From: Legionella genomosp. 1
GTDB lineage: Bacteria > Pseudomonadota > Gammaproteobacteria > Legionellales > Legionellaceae
Direction: 5' to 3'
Length of the DNA stretch: 57,296 nt
Assembly (NCBI GenBank): GCA_945878975.1
Contig: CAMCUM010000012.1
Span: 1-57,296, forward strand
How positions within the stretch are numbered: the stretch's first letter is position 1; each line of letters begins with the position of its first letter. The notes beneath the pieces are model-generated. The model was given only the letters and a program-made list of their open reading frames with translations. It had not been told where the DNA came from and did not search any database. The translations under genes and the position numbers were made by a program. This document shows, piece after piece, positions 16,290 through 25,145 of the stretch.

Positions 16290-17659
16290 TTTGCTCCTTG
16301 GCTCTGGATCACTGAGCGTAGTGTGGTAACGTATCGGTCAATATCTGCAGCACTGCGTTTTTCGGTCGCACAGACTAAAATAGTATTATTGTGCAAGTTT
16401 GGATAGTGTTCGTCAACTGAATATCCTCCAGCAATACCTTCTTGATGCATGGCTGTTAAAATGTCGCTGGCTGGACAAGGTAAACGCAACAAGGCTTCAT
16501 GGAAAAAAGGTGCAGAAAATACCAAGCTGACACCTGGAATTTTTTGTACGGCGTCGATTAAGAGGTGTGTATTATGATGACAATGCTGTGCTGTTTGAGC
16601 CAAACCCTCTGGTCCAAGTAAACTCATATATAGGGTTGCGACCGTGACCAATAATCCTTGATTCGTACAGATATTTGAAGTGGCTTTGCCGCGTCGGATA
16701 TGTTGTTCGCGTGCTTGGAGGGTGAGGGTATAACCTACTTTACCTACTTGATCGGTTGTTTGACCAATTAAACGTCCAGGCATTTGTCTGACATGTTCCA
16801 AGCGTGTACTGAAAAAACCAAAATAGGGGCCGCCGGAAGCCAGCGGTGCACCCAATGGTTGGCCTTCTCCACAAGCAATATCAACACCATGTTGTCCCCA
16901 TTGACCGGGGGGCTTTAAGATAGCCAAAGCTGTCGGATTGACGCAAGCAATGCTGATGACCTGTTGTTGATGTGCCCAGTCCGTGAGGTCATCTACTTGT
17001 TCCAAGCAGCCGAAGAAATTAGGTTGTTGGATAATCAGCGCAGAGATATTTTGCTCGCGATAAGCTTCGCAAATTGTTATAGGGGTTATGCCAGATTTGA
17101 GATCAAACGGCAGGGTGATTAATTCAATGTTTCGGTTACTGAGGATGGTGGCCAACGTATCACGGTAAAAGGGGTGTAATGTGCCTGCAACCAGAATTTT
17201 AGGGTGCGTATGACGTTGAATTCGGACAGCCATGAGTGCTGCTTCGGCGAGCGCTGAGGCGCCATCATACATAGAAGCATTGGCCACGGGCAACCCGGTG
17301 AGCTCAGCTATCATGGTTTGAAATTCATAGAGTAATTGTAAGGTTCCTTGACTAGCTTCCGCTTGGTAGGGCGTATAGGCTGTTAAAAATTCGCCACGCG
17401 TAGCAATGTCCCAGACCGCTGCGGGACAATGATGGTCATAGGCCCCAGCTCCGATAAAACAGAGATCATTTTGATTGCGGCTTGCATACTGTTTCGCCAG
17501 ATCTAACATGGTCATTTCATTGAGCCCATCAGGAATGTTTGTGAATCCCTGATGCAATAGTTTAGAGGGGATCTCATCGAACAAAGCCTGTACATCAGGA
17601 GCACCGATGCATGCCAACATTTCTTGTTTGTCTTTTTCCGTATGTGGAATGAAAGGCAT
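16286..17659 (-). CDS. gcvPA: Glycine dehydrogenase (P-protein) subunit 1
   Basis: A 457-residue subunit of the split P-protein. It starts MPFIPHTEKDKQEML, the usual N-terminus of GcvPA, and carries SQGTLQLLYEFQTMIAELTG, PNFFGCLEQ and GRLIGQTTD. A GTG two codons upstream is possible, but the ATG matches homologues; GGGGA lies about ten bases before it. The start region overlaps the gcvH stop by a few bases when the GTG is used and is adjacent otherwise. It pairs with GcvPB, whose gene follows after the YCII gene. Confidence 0.95.
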   Translation of the reverse strand: MPFIPHTEKDKQEMLACIGAPDVQALFDEIPSKLLHQGFTNIPDGLNEMTMLDLAKQYASRNQNDLCFIGAGAYDHHCPAAVWDIATRGEFLTAYTPYQAEASQGTLQLLYEFQTMIAELTGLPVANASMYDGASALAEAALMAVRIQRHTHPKILVAGTLHPFYRDTLATILSNRNIELITLPFDLKSGITPITICEAYREQNISALIIQQPNFFGCLEQVDDLTDWAHQQQVISIACVNPTALAILKPPGQWGQHGVDIACGEGQPLGAPLASGGPYFGFFSTRLEHVRQMPGRLIGQTTDQVGKVGYTLTLQAREQHIRRGKATSNICTNQGLLVTVATLYMSLLGPEGLAQTAQHCHHNTHLLIDAVQKIPGVSLVFSAPFFHEALLRLPCPASDILTAMHQEGIAGGYSVDEHYPNLHNNTILVCATEKRSAADIDRYVTTLRSVIQSQGAK

Positions 17660-17661
17660 AA

Positions 17662-18051
17662 TCACTGTTCCCCAACAACATCGTCTAAGTAGTCTTGTTC
17701 TTTGAGTAATTCAGCTATTTCTTCAAGGGCCTCTTCATGGTCATGAGGTTGGATTTTTACCAACCATCCCGCACCGAAAGGATCGGAATTGATTAAGCTG
17801 GGTGTTTCGATGACCTGTGAATTGATCTCTGTTATCACTCCGCTGATGGGTGCGTAGATTTCAGAGGCTGCTTTGACCGACTCGAGCACTCCTATTTCAT
17901 CTCCCGCTTTAAATTCTGTGCCCACAGCGGGGAGATCAACGTAAACCATATCACCTAGCAAACTTTGTGCATGCTTAGTAATGCCAACACTCATATTAGT
18001 TGTTTCGTGATCGAGCCATTCATGGGTTGTGGTAAAACTTAAGTTTTTCAT
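17662..18051 (-). CDS. gcvH: Glycine cleavage H protein
   Basis: A 129-residue lipoyl carrier protein that shuttles the aminomethyl group between P, T and L proteins. The lipoyl-lysine is K60 in GVLESVKAASEIYAP. The family words THEWLDHE and VGITKHAQSLLGD are present, and length is normal. Its ATG overlaps the gcvT stop as ATGA. No lipoate ligase or L-protein gene is in the window; dihydrolipoamide dehydrogenase must come from elsewhere. Confidence 0.97.
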   Translation of the reverse strand: MKNLSFTTTHEWLDHETTNMSVGITKHAQSLLGDMVYVDLPAVGTEFKAGDEIGVLESVKAASEIYAPISGVITEINSQVIETPSLINSDPFGAGWLVKIQPHDHEEALEEIAELLKEQDYLDDVVGEQ

Positions 18052-19127
18052 GTTGCTTTTCCTTTGTTAATAAAACGCGGTTTGCCAACTTCGGCTCGAC
18101 AGTGCTTATTACGAATTTCTACCCTAACTTCTCCTTGTACGGCATGAGGAACCCGTGCCAATCCGATCGATTGATGCAGAGTTGGTGAAAAAGAACCGCT
18201 GGTGATGATGCCATCTAAGCTTCCTTCATATATGACTTTTTGTCCAGTCCGCATGATCCCTTTATCCAACAAACGTAACCCTACTAATTTTTGTTGTAAT
18301 CCTTGTTGTTTTTGTGCCTGCAATGCACTGCGTCCTATGAAATCGCGATCTGAGGGTTCCCAAGCAATGGTCCATCCCAATCCAGAGTCTAAAGGTGTGG
18401 TGGTTTCATCCATATCTTGACCGTACAACAATAATCCTGCCTCAAGACGTAACGTATCCCTCGCTGCCAGACCACAGGGTTGCACACCTGCTTGGATCAA
18501 TGCTCGCCAGATTGCGTGAATCTGAGAGGGGGCGGCCATTATTTCTAAACCGTCTTCTCCTGTATATCCAGTGCGTGCGATAAATAGATGCTCGGACTCT
18601 ACACAGCCAAAAGGTGCGATGGCAGCCACAATAGTCGCTTGTGATGGTGGGAGGATGGCGCATGTTTTCTTAATTGCTTCAGGGCCTTGAACCGCTAGCA
18701 TGGCTAAATCGCTGCGTTCTTGTAGGGTAACGTCATAACCTGCCATATGTTGGCGAATCCAAGCCATATCTTTGGTTTTTGTGGCCGAATTCAATACTAA
18801 TCGATAATGGGTAGCGTCAGCTTGGTAGACAATTAAATCATCGATGATGCCGCCGTTATTTTGGCACATACAAGTATACAAAGCGCGGCCCTGTTGGAGA
18901 TGAGCGACATCATTGGTCATGAGCATGCGTAAAAATGTCTGGGCATCTGTTCCTTTGATATCAACGATCGTCATATGCGAAACGTCGAAGACGCCTGCAT
19001 GCTTACGCACTTCTTCGTGTTCATGTAATTGGGATCCATAGTGTAGTGGCATATGCCATCCATGGAAATCGACCATGTTTGCCCCTAAATCCACATGTGC
19101 TTGATGTAATGCTGTTTTCAAGGTCAT
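18048..19127 (-). CDS. gcvT: Aminomethyltransferase (glycine cleavage T protein)
   Basis: A 359-residue folate-dependent enzyme that transfers the methylene group to tetrahydrofolate and releases ammonia. Family words are MVDFHGWHMPLHYGS, GVFDVSHM, RTGYTGEDGLE, RDTLRLEAGLLLYGQDMDE and GSFSPTL. AAGGAT sits a few bases before the ATG. Only nine bases separate it from the upstream IcmL-like gene, so the two are probably co-transcribed. I looked for a glycine riboswitch upstream; the gap is too short, and none is recognisable before the IcmL-like gene. Confidence 0.96.
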   Translation of the reverse strand: MTLKTALHQAHVDLGANMVDFHGWHMPLHYGSQLHEHEEVRKHAGVFDVSHMTIVDIKGTDAQTFLRMLMTNDVAHLQQGRALYTCMCQNNGGIIDDLIVYQADATHYRLVLNSATKTKDMAWIRQHMAGYDVTLQERSDLAMLAVQGPEAIKKTCAILPPSQATIVAAIAPFGCVESEHLFIARTGYTGEDGLEIMAAPSQIHAIWRALIQAGVQPCGLAARDTLRLEAGLLLYGQDMDETTTPLDSGLGWTIAWEPSDRDFIGRSALQAQKQQGLQQKLVGLRLLDKGIMRTGQKVIYEGSLDGIITSGSFSPTLHQSIGLARVPHAVQGEVRVEIRNKHCRAEVGKPRFINKGKAT

Positions 19128-19136
19128 GGTTATCCT

Positions 19137-19658
19137 TCACACGAAGAGATGGGTGGGATTGCGATGTTCACAACGGCAAGGCGATTGGCCGACAGTGGCC
19201 GTAAAACTAGTTACTGCCAAGCCACGTACCCCTTCACCAGTTTTTGCTTTCGTGAAAGTGATGCTCACTTCTAAAGTTTGTTTTTGTTGATAGTCTTTGT
19301 TTTTGTATAAGACTAAAAGCGGCATGGTTGCTTGCCATTCGGTGTCTTCTTTTAGTACTTTGATTGCAGGAGGTAACAACGCAACGGCTGAAACCGTGTA
19401 ATTATTTTTTAGGATCGAGTCGTTTAATTTCGAAGCCTGTAAAGCTTTGGTGTATTCGATCCAAGCCGCGCTAGTGAAATATTTGGCGATGTCTTTTTGT
19501 CGGTTTAATACATTATCTGCCGACAAGGTATAAGCTTCAACAATGACTTGGTTGGTCCACACAGATAACTCTGGTTCACTGACAGCAGCAACCTGCGGGC
19601 TATACATTAGCCAGAATAAAAAAACATACAGAAAACGGCGCGCCCAAATATAGTCCAT
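19137..19658 (-). CDS. IcmL/DotI-family secreted protein
   Basis: A 173-residue protein with an N-terminal signal or anchor (RRFLYVFLFWLMYSPQVAA) and then an IcmL/DotI periplasmic-like domain. Typical features are VWTNQVIVEAYTLSADN, IAKYFTSAAWIEYTKAL, KNNYTVSAVALLPPA and MPLLVLYKN followed by a LEVSITF strand. In Legionella and Coxiella DotI/IcmL is part of the Dot/Icm type IV secretion core, and stand-alone IcmL-like paralogues are common. AGGAGA precedes the ATG. It appears to be the first gene of the glycine cleavage operon. The C-terminal Cys pair (CRC) is unusual. A structural role in secretion is not shown. Confidence 0.75.
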   Translation of the reverse strand: MDYIWARRFLYVFLFWLMYSPQVAAVSEPELSVWTNQVIVEAYTLSADNVLNRQKDIAKYFTSAAWIEYTKALQASKLNDSILKNNYTVSAVALLPPAIKVLKEDTEWQATMPLLVLYKNKDYQQKQTLEVSITFTKAKTGEGVRGLAVTSFTATVGQSPCRCEHRNPTHLFV

Positions 19659-19738
19659 TTACGCTTCTCCTAGACAGGAACATCTATACGGATTTATGGT
19701 AACATGACCAGAAGCCCTATTCAATTTGTACTTATGCT

Positions 19739-21475
19739 ATGAATCAAAATCGCGTTTACGACAAATTCGGTCATATGAGTCGCTTTTTTAATCGCTGGGA
19801 TTTATTGGTATTGATTTTAGTGTTAGCTATTTTCTTTTTTCTAAGTTGGACCAGTGAACAAATGGCGAAGCCCTATGCTTTGGGAGAACCACTGCATGTT
19901 TCTTTGGATCCTATCTATCTGCCAGGTTATGCATTAAGAACTGTGTTGCGTTTGTTCGTTGCGTTATTTTTTTCGGTCGTATTTTCTTTTGTGGTGGGTA
20001 CGATTGCTGCCAAAAGCCGCCAAGCAGAGCGTATTATTATTCCTGCAATTGATGTGTTACAAGCCGTGCCAGTATTGAGTTTTTTAGCTATTACGGTGAT
20101 TGGGTTTATTCGTTTCTTCCCGGGGAGTTTATTGGGACCAGAATGTGCTTCTATTTTTGCGGTTTTTGTGTCTCAAGTTTGGAATATTACCTTTAGTTTT
20201 TACCAATCACTCAAAACTGTTCCGCCCGATTTACGCGAAGTGTCTGCGATGTTCCAATTGTCGGCTTGGCAGTATTTTTGGAAAGTGGAGGTGCCTTGCT
20301 CTATATCAGCATTGTTGTGGAATATGATGGTGTCGATGTCAGCAAGTTGGTTTTTTGTGGTATTGTCCGAAGCCATTGTGGTAGGACATCAGAATATTCG
20401 CTTACCAGGTATTGGTTCCTATATCGCTTTGGCAATCGAACAGCATAATTTTCATGCTGTGTTTTATGCTATTCTGATGATGTTAGTCGTTATTTTCCTC
20501 TATGATCAAATCCTTTTTCGTCCACTTATTACTTGGTCTGAGCGGTTTAAAATGGAAGATGCTACTCAAGATGAAGAGTATCAATCTTGGTTGGTCGATT
20601 TGCTACGTTTGAGTCCTATGATGCAGCGCTTTGATCTCGGGCTTCAAGAATTGAAAGATCGCTTTATTAATTTCCGCTGGTTGCGGATGGGCGCGCTGAG
20701 CATGCAGCGTGAAATAGAGCCGCAAAAAGCCAAACGAGTGGATTGGTTGTGGTCGATATTGCTATGGTCTGTGATTGGGTTCGCTGGGTATCGCTTAGGC
20801 GTTTATATTTTGGAAACATTAAGTGGATTTGAGGTCTTGCATGTATTTTTATTAGGGGCTGCTACGGCTATGCGCGTGATAGTGCTGATTATTTTGAGTT
20901 CCGTCGTTTGGATCCCTGTTGGGGTTTGGATTGGTCAACGTCCTTATTGGACTCAAAAAATGCAACCGATTATTCAATTTGTGGCCGCATTCCCAGCTAA
21001 TTTATTTTATCCTTTGGTCGTGATTGCGATCGTACGATTTCATGTAAATGTGGAAATCGGCTTAACACCTTTGATGATCTTAGGAACGCAGTGGTATATT
21101 TTGTTTAATGTTATTGCCGGGGCATCTTTGATTCCGCGCGATTTGTATTTAGCAGCAGATAATTTTGGAGTGACCGGCTGGCAATGGTGGCGGCGTTTGG
21201 CCTTACCAGGTGTGTTTCCTTATTATATAACGGGTGCCATTACTGCAGCAGGCGGCGCGTGGAATGCGAGTATTGTAGCCGAAGCCGTGACTTGGGGTTC
21301 CGTGCGTTTACAGGCTACTGGTTTGGGTGAGTATATCCAAGTGAATTCAATTATTGGAAACTTTCCTAAAATTGCTTTGGGCACAGCTGTGATGTGCATC
21401 TATGTCTTGATATGTAATCATGTCATTTGGCGACCCTTGTATCGCTTGGCGCAAGATCGCTACCATTTTATGTGA
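19739..21475 (+). CDS. ABC transporter permease, duplicated domains (NitT/TauT type)
   Basis: A 578-residue inner-membrane protein with two binding-protein-dependent permease domains in one chain. Domain 1 (about residues 60-260) and domain 2 (about 370-575) each have 5-6 membrane segments and a cytoplasmic EAA-like loop (VSAMFQLSAWQYFWKVEVPC; ADNFGVTGWQWWRRLALPG). A hydrophilic linker of about 80 residues joins them. The family carries nitrate, sulfonate or similar anions, but no substrate-binding protein gene is adjacent, so substrate is unknown. The ATPase gene follows after 7 bp. It is divergent from the IcmL-like gene. Confidence 0.9.
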   Translation: MNQNRVYDKFGHMSRFFNRWDLLVLILVLAIFFFLSWTSEQMAKPYALGEPLHVSLDPIYLPGYALRTVLRLFVALFFSVVFSFVVGTIAAKSRQAERIIIPAIDVLQAVPVLSFLAITVIGFIRFFPGSLLGPECASIFAVFVSQVWNITFSFYQSLKTVPPDLREVSAMFQLSAWQYFWKVEVPCSISALLWNMMVSMSASWFFVVLSEAIVVGHQNIRLPGIGSYIALAIEQHNFHAVFYAILMMLVVIFLYDQILFRPLITWSERFKMEDATQDEEYQSWLVDLLRLSPMMQRFDLGLQELKDRFINFRWLRMGALSMQREIEPQKAKRVDWLWSILLWSVIGFAGYRLGVYILETLSGFEVLHVFLLGAATAMRVIVLIILSSVVWIPVGVWIGQRPYWTQKMQPIIQFVAAFPANLFYPLVVIAIVRFHVNVEIGLTPLMILGTQWYILFNVIAGASLIPRDLYLAADNFGVTGWQWWRRLALPGVFPYYITGAITAAGGAWNASIVAEAVTWGSVRLQATGLGEYIQVNSIIGNFPKIALGTAVMCIYVLICNHVIWRPLYRLAQDRYHFM

Positions 21476-21482
21476 GGGATGT

Positions 21483-22799
21483 ATGTCGGAAACTATTCTA
21501 TCGGTTGAACATTTACGTAAATCGTATCGTAAATCGTCTTCACAAGATTTGTTGGTGTTGGACGATGTTAATTTCACCTTACAAAAAGGGGAAATTGTTG
21601 CATTGCTAGGAAAGTCTGGTTCTGGAAAATCGACACTATTGCGTATCATCTCGGGCTTGATTGCACCTAGTAAAGGTCGGGTTTTGTATCGTAATCAACC
21701 GGTGACGCAACCAGTACCCGGTGGGATTGCTATGGTTTTTCAGTCGTTCGCATTATTACCTTGGTTAACAGTCTTAGAAAATGTGGAATTAGGCTTAGAA
21801 GCGCAAGGTATATCGCGAAAAATACGCCGTGCACGTGCAATTGAGGCCATTGATATCATTGGCTTGGATGGATTTGAATCGGCGTTGCCAAAGGAATTGT
21901 CGGGAGGGATGCGTCAACGAGTGGGATTTGCGCGTGCTTTGGTGATCAATCCCGATATTTTATTGATGGATGAACCTTTTTCTGCATTAGATGTGTTGAC
22001 GGCTGAAAATTTAAAATCAGATTTGTTGGCTTTGTGGCAAGAGAAAAAAACCAATACCAATGGTATTTTATTGGTGACTCACAATATTGAAGAGGCGGCG
22101 ATGCTGGCGGATAGAATTCTAATTTTAGGCTCTGATCCAGGCCATATCCGTGCTGATCTGCCTGTCACGCTCAAACAACCTCGCAATTCAGAGTCACCTC
22201 GTGTCAGGCAGTTGGTAGATAGAATCTACACAGTGATGATCTCCGCAAGCGGCGATAAAAGTCGTTTTACAGCACAGCGTGAGCGTCAGATTGGTTTGGG
22301 ATATCGTATTCCGGATGTTGACCCGTCTGAATTATCTGGTTTGATAGAAACTATGAAAGCATTCAAAGCCAATATTGATTTACCAGAATTGGCGGATGAA
22401 TTGATGATGAATGTTGATGATTTATTCCCGATCTTGGAAACTTTGGAAATTTTAGGATTTGCGAATATTTTGGAAGGTGATGTGCAATTGAGTGATTTAG
22501 GCAAGGAGTTTTCTGAAGCGGATCTGCAAGCGCGGAAATTATTATTCGCACAACGCCTTCTGGAAAAAGTACCTTTGGCACGTTATATCCAGCGGATCCT
22601 TGATGAGAAACCCAGCCATCGCGTTTCAGAAGAGCGTTTTTTAACCAAACTAGAAGACTATCTTAGTGATGATGAAGCAGATCGTGTGTTACGAACCATG
22701 ATTGATTGGGGGCGTTATGCAGAAATTTTCGCTTATGATTTTAAAACAGGATTCCTAAGTTTGGAAAATCCTGGTACGGCGACGGATCAAGAAAGTTGA
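21483..22799 (+). CDS. ABC transporter ATPase with AAA-associated C-terminal domain
   Basis: A 438-residue ATPase that powers the adjacent permease. Residues 1-260 are the nucleotide-binding domain with Walker A GKSGSGKST, Q-loop FQSFALLPW, signature LSGGMRQR, Walker B ILLMDEPF and switch His in VTHNIEEA. Residues about 285-430 form the AAA-associated domain found fused to this ATPase subgroup, beginning near LIETMKAFKANIDLPELAD. The ATG has GAGGGAT just upstream; a longer start would overlap the permease gene and lacks such a site. Confidence 0.93.
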   Translation: MSETILSVEHLRKSYRKSSSQDLLVLDDVNFTLQKGEIVALLGKSGSGKSTLLRIISGLIAPSKGRVLYRNQPVTQPVPGGIAMVFQSFALLPWLTVLENVELGLEAQGISRKIRRARAIEAIDIIGLDGFESALPKELSGGMRQRVGFARALVINPDILLMDEPFSALDVLTAENLKSDLLALWQEKKTNTNGILLVTHNIEEAAMLADRILILGSDPGHIRADLPVTLKQPRNSESPRVRQLVDRIYTVMISASGDKSRFTAQRERQIGLGYRIPDVDPSELSGLIETMKAFKANIDLPELADELMMNVDDLFPILETLEILGFANILEGDVQLSDLGKEFSEADLQARKLLFAQRLLEKVPLARYIQRILDEKPSHRVSEERFLTKLEDYLSDDEADRVLRTMIDWGRYAEIFAYDFKTGFLSLENPGTATDQES

Positions 22800-22860
22800 T
22801 GTATTTTAGAATAAATAGTACAATTTGTTTTTTATGAAAACACAAGAGGCAGGGGTTGTC

Positions 22861-23298
22861 ATGTCAAAAAAAATCTTAGGGTTGTTTTGCTTGTTGTATG
22901 TTTCATCAGTTTTTGCATCGATCAAATCGCAATGTTTGAATATGTTAACGACGATTCAAAATAATACGACATCTGCTTGTGTATTGCTGCAAAAAAATTT
23001 ATATAATGGTGAATTTTTTGGGCAGGAAATGAGTGATTTGATCCTGCCCGGTGAAAGTAAAAAAATTCAATTTCAGGAAGCTGAATCTGCGTTCAAAGCT
23101 AGCAGCGAACTGACATTGTCTTATAGTTGTGGTCCTGGGCAACTCACTATGAAAATGCGTAAAGATGCTTGTATATCTGGGGGAGCCCTCAGTGCTACTA
23201 CCGTCGCGATTTCGAATATGAATGCGAGTGCTACAGTCTCGCGTGGTAGCATGTGGCATAATTTGCCTGGCAAAATAGTTTGGATATTGGCTGATTAA
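22861..23298 (+). CDS. Secreted Cys-containing protein of unknown function
   Basis: A 145-residue protein with a clear signal peptide: MSKKILGLFCLLYVSSVFA, predicted cleavage before SIKSQC. The mature part of about 125 residues has cysteines in QCLN, SACVL, YSCGPG and DACISG, enough for two disulfides, and reads as a small beta-rich periplasmic protein. I do not recognise the family. AGGGG lies five bases before the ATG; an upstream reading from 22825 has no such site. It follows the ABC ATPase by 61 bp and could be in the same transcript, but it does not look like a binding protein. Confidence 0.72.
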   Translation: MSKKILGLFCLLYVSSVFASIKSQCLNMLTTIQNNTTSACVLLQKNLYNGEFFGQEMSDLILPGESKKIQFQEAESAFKASSELTLSYSCGPGQLTMKMRKDACISGGALSATTVAISNMNASATVSRGSMWHNLPGKIVWILAD

Positions 23299-23317
23299 CA
23301 GTCTTGTTTCGTACTCA

Positions 23318-23920
23318 TTAGTTTAAAGTTGTTAGGTACTTCGCCAGGTCGCTCATATCTTGTGGACTGAGTTTTGCGCAGATGGTGCGCATGATACTTG
23401 CGGGGTCGCTGCTGCGACTGCCTGTTTTGAATGCTTCCAATTGTTGAACAATATACTCAGATTTTTGGTGAGAAATGACCGGAAATCCTGCTTGTTCTGC
23501 ACCGCGGCCATCTGGTCCATGACAAGCTATGCAGGCAGGAATATGTTGGTCGATATCACCTTGTCGGTATAGTTGTTCCGCACGAGGCGATGGAGATGCG
23601 CTGGCTGGCGTTGGCGGGGCGGACGGTTTTTGCGCGTAAAATGCTGCCAAATCTTCCATGTCTTGTTGTGTGAGGGCGGCAACCATAGGCCCCATGATTG
23701 GAGAAGGGCGTGTTTTGCCTGCCTGATAGTGCTGCAATTGTTGCAGCAAATAAGAGGCATGTTGACCTGCTAAATTAGGCCATATGGGATTGCTACTCAA
23801 CCCATCTGCGCCATGACAGGCACTACAGATCGCAGATTTACTTTGTCCCGTTTGGGGAGAGTCAGCGGCCAACCCTAACAAAGAATAACTGAGTAGAAAA
23901 CAGAAGATAAATTGTTTCAT
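23318..23920 (-). CDS. Cytochrome c4-like dihaem protein
   Basis: A 200-residue periplasmic dihaem cytochrome. A signal peptide (MKQFIFCFLLSYSLLGLAA) precedes haem motif 1, CSACH at residues 32-36; motif 2, CIACH, lies near residue 130. Axial Met candidates occur in SPIMGPMVAAL and SIMRTI. The two class I domains are joined by a Pro/Ala-rich linker (PSAPPTPASASPSP). Cytochrome c4 passes electrons to terminal oxidases, consistent with the respiratory chain elsewhere in the window. The ATG was chosen because it starts the signal peptide directly. Confidence 0.93.
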   Translation of the reverse strand: MKQFIFCFLLSYSLLGLAADSPQTGQSKSAICSACHGADGLSSNPIWPNLAGQHASYLLQQLQHYQAGKTRPSPIMGPMVAALTQQDMEDLAAFYAQKPSAPPTPASASPSPRAEQLYRQGDIDQHIPACIACHGPDGRGAEQAGFPVISHQKSEYIVQQLEAFKTGSRSSDPASIMRTICAKLSPQDMSDLAKYLTTLN

Positions 23921-24038
23921 GTGTGGGCAAATTATTTGAATTCCGCCAAGGATAACATTAAAAACGAATGATGCAAAACTTGCGCATATGCAGTGCACGC
24001 GATACCATACACCCTATTTCTAGCTTAGCGTGGTATTC

Positions 24039-24656
24039 GTGATAAATCCTTACACTCAAGCAACTTTCTTAAAATCTGCGGCAATGGTTAATCAATTGCC
24101 CCCTGATCACGGTTATGAAGTAGCCTTTGCAGGACGTTCGAATGCGGGTAAATCGTCGGCGTTGAATTGCTTAACGGCTAATCGGCAGTTGGCACGTACT
24201 TCTAAGACACCTGGACGTACGCAATTGATTAATTTATTTACCGTTAAAGATGCTGACCATCGTTTAGTTGATCTACCGGGGTATGGGTACGCCAAAGTGG
24301 CGATTCAAACCAAATTAGATTGGCAAAAAAATTTGGCGCATTATTTGGAAGTACGTACCAGCTTAAAAGGTTTGGTATTGCTCATGGATATTCGTCATCC
24401 TTTGAAAGATGCGGACCAAACTCTTTTGAATTGGGCCATCACTCAGAATTTGCCTATTCATATCTTATTGACCAAAGCTGATAAACTCAGTCGTAGTCAA
24501 ATGCAGCAGGCTCTGCAAAAAGTAGAGCAGCATTGTCAAAAATTGCCAAGTATGGATACGCAGCCCAGCGTTACTTGCCAAGTATTTTCGAGCCTAAAAA
24601 AGCAAGGTGTGGAGACTTTAGTGGCTGTTTTGAATAACTGGTTTGAGTGGGCATAA
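24039..24656 (+). CDS. engB: Ribosome biogenesis GTPase EngB (YihA/YsxC)
   Basis: A 205-residue TRAFAC GTPase needed for 50S subunit assembly. G1 is [10 protein letters not shown]2 region [16 protein letters not shown]3 DLPGYG, G4 TKAD and G5 SSLKKQG. No ATG precedes G1 except one too close to it; the GTG giving [11 protein letters not shown] matches the usual N-terminal leader, and another GTG three codons earlier is possible. No strong ribosome-binding site is visible. The stop overlaps the ATG of trmL as TAATG. Confidence 0.94.
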   Translation: MINPYTQATFLKSAAMVNQLPPDHGYEVAFAGRSNAGKSSALNCLTANRQLARTSKTPGRTQLINLFTVKDADHRLVDLPGYGYAKVAIQTKLDWQKNLAHYLEVRTSLKGLVLLMDIRHPLKDADQTLLNWAITQNLPIHILLTKADKLSRSQMQQALQKVEQHCQKLPSMDTQPSVTCQVFSSLKKQGVETLVAVLNNWFEWA

Positions 24657-25111
24657 TGCTACATATTGCTTTATACCAGCCAGAGATCCCGCCCAATACT
24701 GGAAATATCATGCGTCTATGTGCCAACACGGGGGCATCTTTACATTTGATTCATCCTTTGGGATTTGTACTAGATGACAAACGCATGCGGCGTGCGGGAT
24801 TAGATTATCAAGATCAAGCAACAGTGCAACATTATCCCGATGTTGAAGCATTTTTTGCGCAACATTCCCAGCAGCGGATTTTTTGCTGCTCTACCAAAGC
24901 GACGCAATCTTATACCGATGTGGCGTACCAGGAAGGCGATATATTGTTATTTGGCCCAGAAACTCGAGGGCTTCCTTCTGAGATATTGACGCGATATCCT
25001 GGTATTCGGCTCCCAATGTTGCCGACCAGCAGAAGCTTAAATTTGTCCAATGCCGCCGCGATTATTTTATATGAAGCATGGCGGCAATTGGGGTTTGCAG
25101 GGGCTAAGTAA
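24656..25111 (+). CDS. trmL: tRNA (cytidine/uridine-34-2'-O)-methyltransferase TrmL
   Basis: A 151-residue SPOUT methyltransferase that modifies the wobble base of tRNA-Leu. It starts [20 protein letters not shown], with the trefoil-knot words LFGPETRGLP, IRLPML and SLNLSNAAAIILYEAWRQ near the C-terminus. Length is normal. It is translationally coupled to engB through TAATG. A tRNA-Leu gene is present about 14 kb downstream, though TrmL targets other Leu isoacceptors in E. coli. Confidence 0.95.
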   Translation: MLHIALYQPEIPPNTGNIMRLCANTGASLHLIHPLGFVLDDKRMRRAGLDYQDQATVQHYPDVEAFFAQHSQQRIFCCSTKATQSYTDVAYQEGDILLFGPETRGLPSEILTRYPGIRLPMLPTSRSLNLSNAAAIILYEAWRQLGFAGAK

Positions 25112-25145
25112 TCGTAGCAACTGTCTTGGCCTAATAAGCGTCCCT

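Noticed and set aside
19128..19738. Glycine riboswitch upstream of the gcv genes
   Set aside because: gcvT is only nine bases from the upstream gene, and the 80-bp region before the IcmL-like gene shows no paired aptamer-like structure of sufficient length.
24009..24038. An earlier GTG start for EngB
   Set aside because: It adds three residues without a better ribosome-binding site; homologues begin near xINPY.
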